Assembly (NCBI GenBank): GCA_019925795.1
Contig: CM034303.1
Location: 2,790,001 to 2,854,000, forward strand
Origin: Dendrobium chrysotoxum
Taxonomy: Eukaryota > Streptophyta > Magnoliopsida > Asparagales > Orchidaceae
Reading direction: 5' to 3'
DNA: 64,000 bases
How positions within the stretch are numbered: position 1 is the first letter of the stretch; each line of letters starts with the position of its first letter. The notes under the pieces were generated by a model that was not told the DNA's origin, did not search any database, and worked only from the letters and a program-made list of their open reading frames with translations. Shown here piece by piece: positions 12,890-23,800 of this stretch. The translations under genes and the position numbers were made by a program.

Positions 12890-13876
12890 GAGTGCTGATA
12901 ACCCAATAACACAAAAAATGCTTCAAACCGAGTCCAAATAAGCCCAGATCAAGAGCTTAAAGTATAGTTGAAAATTTTAGAATATTAATTGGAAGATCAA
13001 ATGACCTTCAAATTTGGCATGCTTATATTAAATCGAGCCGAGCATCTAAATGAGAAGAATCCGACGAGCCTAAGATCGCTCAATTTGGACAACATTAAGC
13101 CACTTAAATGTTAAATGAACATTTGTGATCAAGGGAATTAATATAGGCAGTCCGATAGAATGTTTTGAATTTTTTTCATTTTTATGAGGCATGTCTCTAT
13201 CAAAAATTTATAAATAGGTCATCACTCTACATGAAGGGGACTATTGACTAGAGATTCTACAAAGATCAAAGGCTTAAAGAATCTCGTATTTCCACCCAGG
13301 AGCCATCATCATTCCACCACTATGCAATCGCTGCCATCCGACAATCATCTAACCACCATCATCGGATTACGGCCCAGCCACCACCATCGGACCATCACCT
13401 ACTGACCACCATCGTCGAACTACCATCTGATAGCGGCCAACAAACATTCATCGCCCAAACGCTGTCATTAGACTTTTGTGACTCGATCGCGTCATCAAAC
13501 CTTCACTATTGGACCACTGTCATTGAACCGTCGCCGCCTGACCAATATTGTCAGGCCATTGTCACTATTTACAAACACCCAAATGACTTTCATCCATATA
13601 GATTCTGTTATATTTTCTATCAATTCTCCAAACTCCTACAATTTCATCATCTTCAAATTAAGAGATCAGCAAACCTTTATAACTAACACTCACATAATAA
13701 AATCATTTCAATTGTGTCAGGCCCTATGATTCTTCCCCTCGCCAGGTTTTCCATATAAAACTCTGATGTCACTTGTGCTATTTTCATTCATTTGTTTATA
13801 TGTTAAATATTCGTATAAAACAAATACAAAAAATACTCTCTATACTTTCACAAATTTTTTAGCCCGCAATAATTAT
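12890..13876 (+). repeat. Decayed LTR related to the solo LTR at 37657-39045
   Basis: Collinear with the solo LTR: the GAGTCCAAATAAGCCCAGATC block (12931) corresponds to GAGCCCAAATGAATCCAAATC there; GAATCCGACGAGCC (13059) to GAATCCAACGAGCC; a CACCATCATCGGA-type short repeat (13300-13460) to the minisatellite; and GGTTTTCCATATAAAACTC then AGCCCGCAATA (13876) to its 3' end. The TATA-like TTTATAAATAG lies near 13207. Left boundary and target-site duplication could not be set. Confidence 0.6.
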
Positions 13877-14198
13877 AATGCTAAATATTAAAAATTATTT
13901 CAAAAAATAATAATGTGATTATTAGATATGATGAAGGGGCCCAAACTTTCAAGCAGTGAAATACACTTAACAAGACAAGTAGACAAGCTATGAATAAGAT
14001 CATCCTCATAGTAGCGAGCTATTTTAAAATATATATTTATTTTAAAAGAACGCAAAATAAGCTAAAACTAAAATTAGAATTTAACCCAAAAGACCTCCTA
14101 TCCAATCAGCAAACATTCAAAAATTAAATTATTGATATATATAATAAATAGATAAATATGAGACAAATAAGACAGGTTGGAAACTACATACTTCGTTT

Positions 14199-14343
14199 GG
14201 AGAAATTATTAGATGCCTCCGGGCTCCAATGAAATCAAGCCATGTGGTTGGCTTGTACACAAGGTGTGTGTACAAGCCACGTGGCTTGATTCATTGGAGT
14301 CCGGACACGAACTACGTCCAGTCTCTGTCGTAATAATTTCTCC
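14199..14343. repeat. Foldback (hairpin) element with G-box core
   Basis: A 145-bp long palindrome. The outer arms are GGAGAAATTATTA and its complement; the inner arms contain CTCCAATGAAATCAAGCCA opposite GCTTGATTCATTGGAG; the stem closes at GCTTGTACAC / GTGTACAAGC around a short loop near 14260. The right arm contains CACGTG. Together the arms could fold into a stem of about 60 bp with mismatches. Non-coding; a non-autonomous DNA transposon is the likeliest origin. Confidence 0.7.
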
Positions 14344-14759
14344 TTGTTTTGAGCTTCCAATGCTAGAGTTTTGAAATAAGCAATCCCTTTTTACTTTTAT
14401 AATTAAATTTTAAGTCATTAAATTTATTTTATGATAAATATATTATACAATTAATTAAGAAAAAAAAGATTAGAATGAGCATTATAAATTATTTATATAT
14501 TACATTAATTTCAAAATAAATTTAAGAGCTTTAAAGCTCATTCTTATTATTTTTTATCATGATTTTATGCATAATTTTTTCATTGATCAATAAATTTTAT
14601 GAGTGCAAAAAATAGTTAGTTTAAAATTGCCTTAGAATATCTTGATGTAAAATTTTTCTCATTATATATGTATTTATAAACACCAATGAGAAGGGATGTT
14701 CGCTTTGAACATTAAGCTCCACATTAATTAGCTCGCTTTAGTGTGCTAATGTTACATAA

Positions 14760-14925
14760 GGGTCAGTTTGAGATGACTGTAATTTTTTATAAAGATAATT
14801 ATAAAATTATTATGAGTAAAGTAACTTTTCAAAAGCTATCGTAAAAAGAAGAGTGAGAAAAACAAAGCTATGATTGCGATCTTAAAAGCAAAGCAGTAAG
14901 AAAGTTATTCTAAAAAAATATTCAC
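14760..14925. repeat. PIF/Harbinger-like MITE, family B, copy 3
   Basis: Flanked by TAA at 14757-14759 and 14926-14928. It starts GGGTCAGTTTGAGATGAC. The right end carries GCAAAGCAGTAAGAAAGTTATTC, the complement of the family B subterminal word. It directly abuts copy 4 and shares the TAA at 14926-14928 with it. Confidence 0.65.
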
Positions 14926-14928
14926 TAA

Positions 14929-15057
14929 GGCTTTGTTTGGGACAACTTACTTACTACTTTTTAAAGCAGCTTTCTACTAAAAAATTTAGATTTCCATAAA
15001 TCTTTGTACTAAAAAACTGTTTTAAAAAACATGTAAAAAACTGCCCCAAATGAAATC
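14929..15057. repeat. PIF/Harbinger-like MITE, family B, copy 4
   Basis: A 129-bp element flanked by TAA at 14926-14928 and 15058-15060. The terminal repeats are GGCTTTGTTTGGGAC and the complement of CTGCCCCAAATGAAATC, with TACTTTTTAAAGCAGC inside the left end. Confidence 0.75.
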
Positions 15058-15458
15058 TAAGTTATCCTCCTATAACTATCAGTGCTCAGCAAATAAAAAA
15101 ATCAGACGAAAATAATTTTATAAAAAATTAATTACAACAAATTTATTTTTTTTCGTAATAGAAATTAATAATTTATTTATAGATTATATTCAATTTAATA
15201 TAAATTTAAAATTTTAAAATTTCTTTATAATCTTTTTGATGAGAATATTCGAATATAATTTTGTTTCCTCAAAAATCATTTAAAAAAAAAACTCCTCATA
15301 GGGGCAGTACCGTAATTATCCTACCGGCCAAACTCTGCCTGCCGAGCATAAATGGTGCTCCCGCTCGTCCTTTCCTGCAGATTAGATACCCATTCGGTGA
15401 TCGCATCCTCTCCGATCCCAAATCAATTTGGGGAAATCCTTCGAAATCTCCAAATTAA

Positions 15459-15904
15459 ACCCTAAATCTTAAAGAATTTCTCCAGAATCGGGCCTCAATT
15501 CTCAAGGAGATCGAGGTGGAGAACGCTGCGATCTGGCGGAAAAGAAGAACGCTCTCCAACCTGTTCCAGCAGGAAGAAGCGGCCGACGGAACGCTGCCGG
15601 AGAGAGCACAGGAACGGCCGATGAGAGTTTCTCTGATGACGCTTCTTGCAATGGGGGAGAAGTTGCTGGAGGATGAGTCCTCCACCGCCGGCGGGGAGTC
15701 GGGGCGGCGGCCAATGAGGAGGAGGAGGCAGTGCCCGCGGAGGAGAAGATGTTGTGCTCGGTGTGCGTGGTGAGGCGGAAGGGAGCGGCTTTCATTCCCT
15801 GCGGGCACACTTTTTGTAGGTTGTGCTCGCGGCTGTTAGTTACCGGACGGCGGAGCTGCCCTGTGTGCAACGAAGGAATTTTGGACGTTCTAGACATCTT
15901 TTGA
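15459..15904 (+). CDS. Small RING-HC finger protein; frame-disrupted, possible pseudogene
   Basis: The 3' frame (open from 15677, stop 15902-15904) encodes an acidic linker and a C3HC4 RING: CSVC, IPCGH, TFCRLC, SCPVC, then the tail ILDVLDIF typical of small plant RING proteins, likely ubiquitin ligases. The first RING-frame methionine is at 15749, giving 51 residues. The upstream part is in another frame (open from 15459): LKEIEVENAAIWRKRRTLSN and RPMRVSLMTLLAMGEKLLED look like a genuine N terminus. Joining the two needs a shift of one base (gain) or two (loss), probably in the G/C-rich stretch 15685-15715. The upstream frame has no ATG before 15618 (MRVSLM). No intron is evident. Two lesions suggest a pseudogene, but consensus indels in a G-rich assembly could explain at least one. 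Confidence 0.6.
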
Positions 15905-17438
15905 TTCCGAGGGTGAAGGATCGACGGTGGTGATGGCTTGATGATGTCATCTTAGCCGTTCGTTTATATCTTTTTATATATATATATCATAAAATTTTTA
16001 TGAATTTATATATCTAAATTTTAAATTTTATATTTACTGATATAATATGATGCTTTTAAAATCAAAGTAAAATAAATTATATATATTTTTATTTTAAATA
16101 AATTAATATTAATGATATTGTTGATATAATTTAAAATTTATGATATTATATAAATAAATACTAAATTTTAATTATTAGATATATAAATACAAAAATATAA
16201 AAATTTTGTGGCGTTTATATTTTTTTTTACTATTTTTATTTTCTAATCATAAGGATATGAAAGGGGAAGGGAAAGTTGGGGAAATTGGTTTGGAATAAGA
16301 GATGATGATAGGGTTTATTTCTTTGTATTAATTAGCTACAGACCTTATAGTGTAAATGATTTTCACTCAAAATCGGAGTAATTTGCTTTACACTCAAAAT
16401 AAACTATTTTACTTTATATTATATTTACTATACTTTACTACGCATCATTTGGTATTCCAACCAAACTCTAAAATTTGTAAAACTCCTGCATTTGGAATAC
16501 TTTACATCCTAAAGTGAGCCAATCAAACAACTGCTTCAAGATCAAAGCTAGCTCTAATGAACAAGAGCTGATATTTTTTTAAGAGATTATGAAGCATATC
16601 AAGAAGTCCATTGAAGATAAAGATAATGAGTTAAAATATATAAAATTATAACTTACAAATAATAATAAATCATTAGAATAGATAAAGTCTATGCATTTTG
16701 ATTTTGCAAATAATAAAATCATTAAGGAATAATAAGAGTCAAGATTGTCTAGATTAATGGAAAGAAATTTATCTCTATGTAACTAAGGCAATTTGCAAAA
16801 CAAGGGGTTCCACCAATAATGCATGAAGAGAAAATCAAGGACTAACATGGAAAGACTAATACCCATTTGCAATATTATTTCAGGAGGAATGGCCAATTTT
16901 GGCATTGAATTAGAAATATAGTGGTGGTTGATATTGTCTAATAGGTTGTCAACAGTAGTTAGGTTGCTAATTCTTAGTTATTAATGATAACATATGAGTA
17001 CCTTTTGCTTTGGCAGGCCATAGAGATGCTCAACTTTTACATAAGATCAAAAGAAAAGGGCTTATAAATTACTAAGGTTTTGAGATTAATGTTTAGGGTT
17101 TAGGGTTGAGGGTTGTCATTCCTTATATTGCAAAGAATACAAAGGAATCAAGAATCTCCTTGGTGGTACTTTCCCTTCATCCTAAACTCCCTTGAAGTTC
17201 TCATTTGTTGAGAAATTGTCATCCAAACTTGCTTGCTAAGCAACCAGTTATAATGAGTCTCGTTGTGACTTTTTAATATTTTAATCATGTAACATTTCTG
17301 TAATCTGTGTTACAGACATTAATCCTTAGAATTTATAAATTTTGTGTGTGTGCGGGAGGTGCAGGTTAATAGTAGTGTGCGGGTATTACATTTTACCCAA
17401 ATAATCTCTCTTTAAATCCTCTCTAGATTCTCTGATAT

Positions 17439-17439
<1 letters not shown>

Positions 17440-17489
<50 letters not shown>
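17440..17489. repeat. Compound microsatellite (TC)n(AC)n
   Basis: About nine TC units run directly into about sixteen AC units, with no interruption. Confidence 0.9.
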
Positions 17490-17493
<4 letters not shown>

Positions 17494-18351
17494 CAGGCTT
17501 TATTTGGAATAGTTTTCCAACTCCTTTCGTGGTAGGAAAAAAATCAGTGAAAAATAATGTGTTTGAAAATAGCTTTTTTTACGTAACTCATCTTGGTCTG
17601 TTGAGCATGTGTTGGGTTCGAGTCTTGAGTATGTGTTGTGTATGTGAATTTATCTTAATTGGCCTAAATGAAGTTTAGGAACATGCCCAATTCATTACTA
17701 TAATGAAAAAGTTACACATACAACCAAATACATCTAAAAAAAGAACAAAGGTAAATTTACAAATATGATATGTAGACAAAACAAAGAACTATATATCAGA
17801 ACCAGAGAACTAATTAATAGTTGAAAAAAAAAAAAGACAAAAGGAGAGAAAAATTGAACCAAAATAGGGATCAGAACTCCCACAAGCATACAAAAAGATC
17901 ACCAAAGGCAAAGCAACTCGGTTGTCAGGCAAAATAACATTCCAATTGGTCGTAAAAAGCGGTCCAGAACAAAAATCCAACATAAACAATGCACTGTGAA
18001 GCAAAAAACAAGCAAAGAAGACCAGGTTTGCTAAAAAGAGCACCGACCAACCAGGGTCAGTAGAAAATTTTAATGTAAGAGGGATTGAGTATACTCATAC
18101 AATTAATGTCACTGCCAGTAGCCTAAGAAATAGGGATAAAAGAGATGAATAAGAGAAGAGGAGGGGGAAGATAGGTAGGAAGATTTTAACTGCCATTTAG
18201 AGTAATCTAAAATTCTATCTTAGCTTAATTTGACTCTTCCTTTTTTTTTTGTTAAACTGGTCAACCAATTTACAAACTTAAGCAACATAAAATAATCTCT
18301 AAATTCAGACTTCTCTCTTCTCTATCTAGATCAGTTCATATGAAATATATC

Positions 18352-18355
<4 letters not shown>

Positions 18356-18424
<69 letters not shown>
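18356..18424. repeat. (AG)34 microsatellite
   Basis: An uninterrupted AG/GA run of about 69 bases in intergenic sequence. Likely highly polymorphic. Confidence 0.92.
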
Positions 18425-18428
<4 letters not shown>

Positions 18429-20029
18429 AATTTGATATAACTCTATATGAAGCTTATTACCATCTCGTTGGGTTTTTTTTTTCCTAGCTATTGGTTGAGC
18501 AATGTAGCATTACTCAGTATGACAATTTTTTCTTGTTATCCATATATTTGACAAACCTTTTATAAAATAATAGCACTCGTCATGCCCTCATCTATGCATT
18601 AACAGTTGTGTGGAGGCCATTGCAGCTCTACGTCTAGAGACGAATTAGGTGCAGCCATGTCAGCGGTATATGTCAGCAATACTGAGTCGCGGTATATAGT
18701 GAAGGGGTGACATGACACATTCTAATTAGTCTTCGGGTGGCGTTCAACATCCGCATAGAATAATTAATCCACCTTTCTATTGAGTGCACATCATTAGAAA
18801 TTTAAGAAAAAAAATTTATGACAAGAACTACTTACATCTTTTGTGTCTAAAGGACAAGAAAATATGTAAAACTAAAATACATCCATCAACAACACATGGC
18901 AATATTTTTTTATTGTTGGATAATAAGTTTATGCTATTTTTAAATAAATAATAATAATCATCTTACACTTATTATATACTATCTCAGATATTTTTTTAAT
19001 TAAATTTATCAAATTTATGCTCCCTCACTCAAAATAAGGGGTTTCAATAAATGATCGGGCCTGAAAAATTCAGATTTGGGCTGTGCATTCTGGCCCATTC
19101 ATTAAATGGGTTTGGTTCAGGTTGACCCGCCAAACTAATTTTGACATAAAAATGACCAGTGTAATATTTATTTCTTAAATGATTTTATTTGTTGGTATAC
19201 TTTTCTTAATTTTGATTAATTAACCTAAAATCGATGGTTTACAGATTAATAAAAAAAATATTTTTTAATTAAAATGAGTTATTCGGATTCACCTTTTTGA
19301 ATCATTTATTAAATCGGTCGGATTCGAATTGACAATTTCGAGTTGGCCGCAAACCGAATCCATTGACCCATTTTGATACCCTAATCAAATTCTACAATAA
19401 TATATATTCATTTATGAAGAGTTCCTCTAAAATGTATGATAGCATTGACATACAATTTCCCCCTAAAGGCTCATTAAATCTTCATGAGAAGGTCTTCGCA
19501 TTCTGTATGCTACAATCCAATCTGCATAATTGCATCCCCTCCCAAAAAAAGGTCAGTTTCAGGCTTCAAGCTGAGGGAGTCAATGGCGGTTCTCTTATTT
19601 TTACATGCAAATTTGGCAATACTCCACCTGCCGGCCGTTTGGTCCACTTCTCCGATTCAGAAGGGGGAGAAAATTGAAATCTTTAGTCAAGAAAACCAGA
19701 CAAGAGAAAACCTTTAGAAATAAAAAAAATAGTAATCGGTCTCACAAGGCATTTGACGAATTTCTCCGTTCACAGTATCGGACTGGTGAGAAATTTTTCT
19801 CCGTTTACAGATTCGATGATGGTTGTTGACTTTCGTTTCTTTCTCTGACGATTGAATTCCATTTCATGAATCTTCTACTAGGTCACTTTGGATCTCGATA
19901 GTTATTAGATTTTTTTAGTTGTGTCATTTCTCTTTCTTAAAAAGATTTGATTTTGAATTGGGATGGAGACGGTTTCTGAAAATTTCTCATCTGTTGTTGA
20001 TGATTATTGTGTTCAATGTACGACCTTCA

Positions 20030-20612
20030 GGGGCTGTTTCGTATCGGATTTACAGCGGGATTTAAGTCGGATTTACGCTAAATCCAGCCAAACGGTTTTT
20101 GTGCACGCGTTATTCTGCTTTTTTATGTTTCTTTTTTTTTTTCTCGTGGTACACCTATGAAGTTTTTGTTAAGAAAATGCAGAGGAGATTTCAATTCAAA
20201 CAAAATGTTTTTTTTTTATTAACGATCGTATATAACAGGTGCGCTAAACAGCCAATGCAGATGATTTATGATTGTTTAGTGTTTTTCTTTTTGGGTTGTT
20301 TATTGTGTTTTGGTAGCTTCAATGTCTTTCATATTAGGGTGCTTCTGGATATAGTGATTTCATATTTGAGGCGCTTGATGAATGTGAGAAAACCGAAAAA
20401 CAAATTGTGAAACTCGGAGAAGTGTTGCAACTTGCAGGTTTATGCATTTTCTTCTTCTTTTAGCTAAAGATGGACAAAAAAAAAAGGGCTGTTTAGCTAC
20501 AAGGAGGATTTAGTTAATCGTTCAAATTGGGATTTATTAAAACTGTAGAGTTTACACTCCCCAAAATTCAGTTTGGCAAGATTTAAGCTAAAATAGGATA
20601 CCAAACAACCAC
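20030..20612. repeat. PIF/Harbinger-like MITE, family A, diverged, 5' of DUF707 start
   Basis: The left end GGGGCTGTTTCGTATCGG with TTTACGCTAAATCCAGCCAAAC matches the complete family A copy at 35947. The right end GATACCAAACAACCAC is followed by TTA (613-615 of this kilobase). The left flank reads TCA, a one-base mismatch to the target site. A second left-end-like block GGGCTGTTTAGCTACAAGG at 20488 suggests nesting or an internal rearrangement. It lies less than 300 bases before the start codon of the DUF707 gene, probably in a leader intron. Confidence 0.55.
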
Positions 20613-20887
20613 TTAGGGAAGTAGTAGCGGAGAACTCAGCCTAGCAGGTTCTGTTCGGTTTAAAATGCTTCTTTTTATGATACTTGATTTTGTTTTTGTG
20701 ATAAGGATCTTAATGAGCTTTTATGATTAGAGAGATAGGAATGTTTATTTATTGGGTAGGGAATTCTAAGGATGTAGATTGTTTTCTTTGCTGCTCTAAT
20801 TGATGCTCTAATTGCTGCTTGATTGAGGCTAAACATTTTCTATGGTATGACTAATGCAGGTTTGCGATTGCACTAAGAAACTGCAGT

Positions 20888-23800
20888 ATGACAGGAAACA
20901 ATCATCACAAGTTTGTAACTTTTTCCCTTATTGTCTCTACCTTTGGTTCCAGATTTTCTCCTTTTTAGCTATTTCAAAATACACTATGTTTTTGCAACGT
21001 TAATCGCCGGAATATCACACCAAGGCTTGAAATTTGAATTTATTTATCCATTCATCATGACAGTAGTGGAATAGGTAGAAGATCAAGTGACCGTTTTAGA
21101 CTAGTTGTTACAACTCTTCTGGGTCTTGCCCTTGGATTCTTCCTTGGAATTTCAATTGAAAGCTTGTCCATCTCTAAGGTATGCTTTTGCTAATCCCTTC
21201 TATATCAGTATGTAATATGAATTTTGTTGTAGAGTGTAAATTCTGAAGCAAGGCTTGTACTTTGCAGCATAGAGTAGTGTCAAGTCTTTCGTCGTCAGTT
21301 AACATGGCACCCATTGATAGCAGTAGATTTCCGATGAATACTCCTTCAAAACCTAGATCCAGTTTGAATGCCCAGAGATCTGCTGAAAGACATGGTTCAA
21401 ATGACAGTTTAAAGGTACATCCTCTTCACCTGTTCTTCTCGTGTAATATATGAAAGGAACATTGATTATTCATTATTTATTCCATGTTGGTGGCAAGGCC
21501 TTTTCTTGATGGTTTTTCTTCAATTAATTGAATGTTAGCACTTCAATATAGCTTTAGCTAATTTTGTTTTTTTCATAATTATCCATTGGTGCTGGTATCT
21601 TGTCACTTTTGTGTATTATTTGCTTAACTCTAACTTGTTTTTATTTTTCCACCTAGGATTTGTATAGTAAATTGTTGGCAATACAACGAAATTTATTTTT
21701 GTCGTTTTCTTTTCAATTTGTCTGCCTTTTTGTGATTTTGAGTAAGATTTAAAGTCATATGTTGTAGCTCTCTTCTAATGATTTAAAATAGTTCCTAACT
21801 ATATTAAAGAACTATTTTGATCCCTCAAAGACTATTTTGATTCCTTTTTAAAGACTTGAGAGATGAAATTGGTCTTTTAATATAGTCGGAGATCATTTTG
21901 ATCCTTCATAAAGAGTCAAGGGATCATTTTGATCCATTTTCCTTTTTTTCTAGATATATGTGGAGTCGAATCCTCCCGGTGCCGAGTCACTAGCTCCTGG
22001 AATTATCGTTTCGGAGTCAGATTTCTATCTCCGTAGGTTATGGGGAGACCCTGCTGAGGTATCTTCTTACTGGAAAAGCCTCTCTAGTTTTAAATACCAT
22101 CATCATCTGTTCGTGTTTTCACATTTTTATTATTTACCCATATTTGGTTTCTCTTAGTTGGACTTTATTGCTGAACTGAAGTAGTTTGGTTGTGTCCCTT
22201 GTAATTGTTGCGACAATGTTTCTGCTTGAGGATCGCTTAGTCAAATAATCAAGCAACACAATGAAAGCAACCTGGTTTGAAGATGCTCTTTCTGTATTGT
22301 ATTCGTTAGAATTATATTCAAGGAAGCAATAGTTTTGGTACATCGTATACTTGGAAATTTACAATTATGTCAAAACGTGAACAGTCTACAAGCTATTAAA
22401 TGAAGCAAACACGAGTAAATTGACTAATTCACTTCAACTTTTTTTATTTAAATAATTCACTTCAAATAATAACATATAAAAGAGAATAAATTTATAATCG
22501 AAAGTATTTTCAATGAAACATATGATTATCATCATAATCAGGATCATTGTCATAAACATCATCCCAACTATTTTGGGTGGGAATTATTAATATTCCAATT
22601 TCCTTCCTTTTGCATGAAAATGTTTTATAATTCACATTTGTTCAAATCAAACTCAAATTCCCTTTAGAAATTCTATCATTCAACCATTTTTGTCATTATA
22701 TACACCATAAAATCTCAATTTTGTTTTTAAGTTCAAAACATTTGCTCAAAATTGCACATTTCTCCTTAATAAATCATTTTATTTTTTTCAAGGCGAGTAA
22801 AACCTCATTGTTGTTATTTCAGTCAGAAACTCTCATACTAAGCATGCAGGAAGACATCTTTGTTAAGAAACCTACCATATAATGATCTTTTCCAGGACCT
22901 CCCAACACGGCCTAAATACTTGGTAGCGTTTGCAGTCGGTTTTGATCACTCAAAAAACATTGATGCAGCGCTGAAAAAGGTTTGTTGGCCATTGCATTAT
23001 TCTTTTTCTTTCTTATCATCTAATATTACAAATTATTATTTCTCTCTACATTTTGTGTAGTTCTCCAAGGATTTTACAATCATTCTCTTCCACTATGATG
23101 GTCGAGCTAGTGAGTGGGAGCAATTTGAGTGGTCTCAGCGTGCCGTTCATGTCAGTGTGAGGAAGCAAGCAAAATGGTAATCAAGTAGATAGTTTTGCAC
23201 CTTCTATTCTATGGTGCCCTTTTTATGGGCATTCCTAGGCAGTTCTTATTTCTTTTGGAAGCCTCAGGCTATGTCAGTTTTCTCTGTCTCAAAAATAATT
23301 TTTCATGTTTTTCTTGTATATCAGTGTTGTGATTCGTAACTTTTTTCCTGTGTCTTTTTATACTTAGGTGGTATGCGAAACGCTTTCTGCATCCAGATGT
23401 TGTAGCAGCTTATGACTATATATTTGTATGGGATGAGGATCTTGGACTCAAAAACTTTGATGCAGAAAAGTAAACATAAACTATATTATTTTTAAAATAT
23501 TTGCAGCAGCAATACTGCATTAGTCTCTTTGTTCGTCTGGCAGATTATCTAATTTTTTTTATTCCTTCATATGCTAGATATCTTCATCTGGTGAAAAAAT
23601 ATAACTTGGAGATATCACAACCAGCTCTGGAGCCCAATGGAAGGTTAACATGGCAGATGATCAAAAAGAGAGGTCACAGTGAAGTTCATAAGTAGGTTTA
23701 CTTCAATTTTTCTTCCATTGTTTTGTCTTCTTGTTGACATGAAAGTTGCTGTTCTCTGTCCGTGGGATTTTGGTGGACTTTCTTGTTACTCTTGTTACTC

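Larger units (their letters stand above)
15905..19960. other. Intergenic region with microsatellites
   Basis: No supported gene over 4 kb. It holds a telomere-like GTTTAGGGTTTAGGGTTGAGG stretch (17091-17114), the microsatellites listed separately, and a diverged repeat at 19050-19380 whose ends read GGGCC... and ...CCCATTTTGATACCC. Open frames at 17810-18043 (minus) and 19363-19829 (plus) match no family I know. The promoter and 5' leader of the DUF707 gene should lie at about 19600-20020, but I could not place its first non-coding exon. Confidence 0.45.

Noticed and set aside
15455..15897. Minus-strand frames of 117 and 131 codons opposite the RING locus
   Set aside because: They are shadows of the GC-rich RING coding sequence; the plus-strand product has clear motifs.
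17091..17114. Telomere-like TTTAGGG repeats
   Set aside because: Only two to three imperfect units; this is too short to mark an interstitial telomere site.
19363..20410. Several plus-strand frames of 65-104 codons
   Set aside because: No recognisable domain; one overlaps a family A MITE and the rest lie in the probable leader region of the DUF707 gene.
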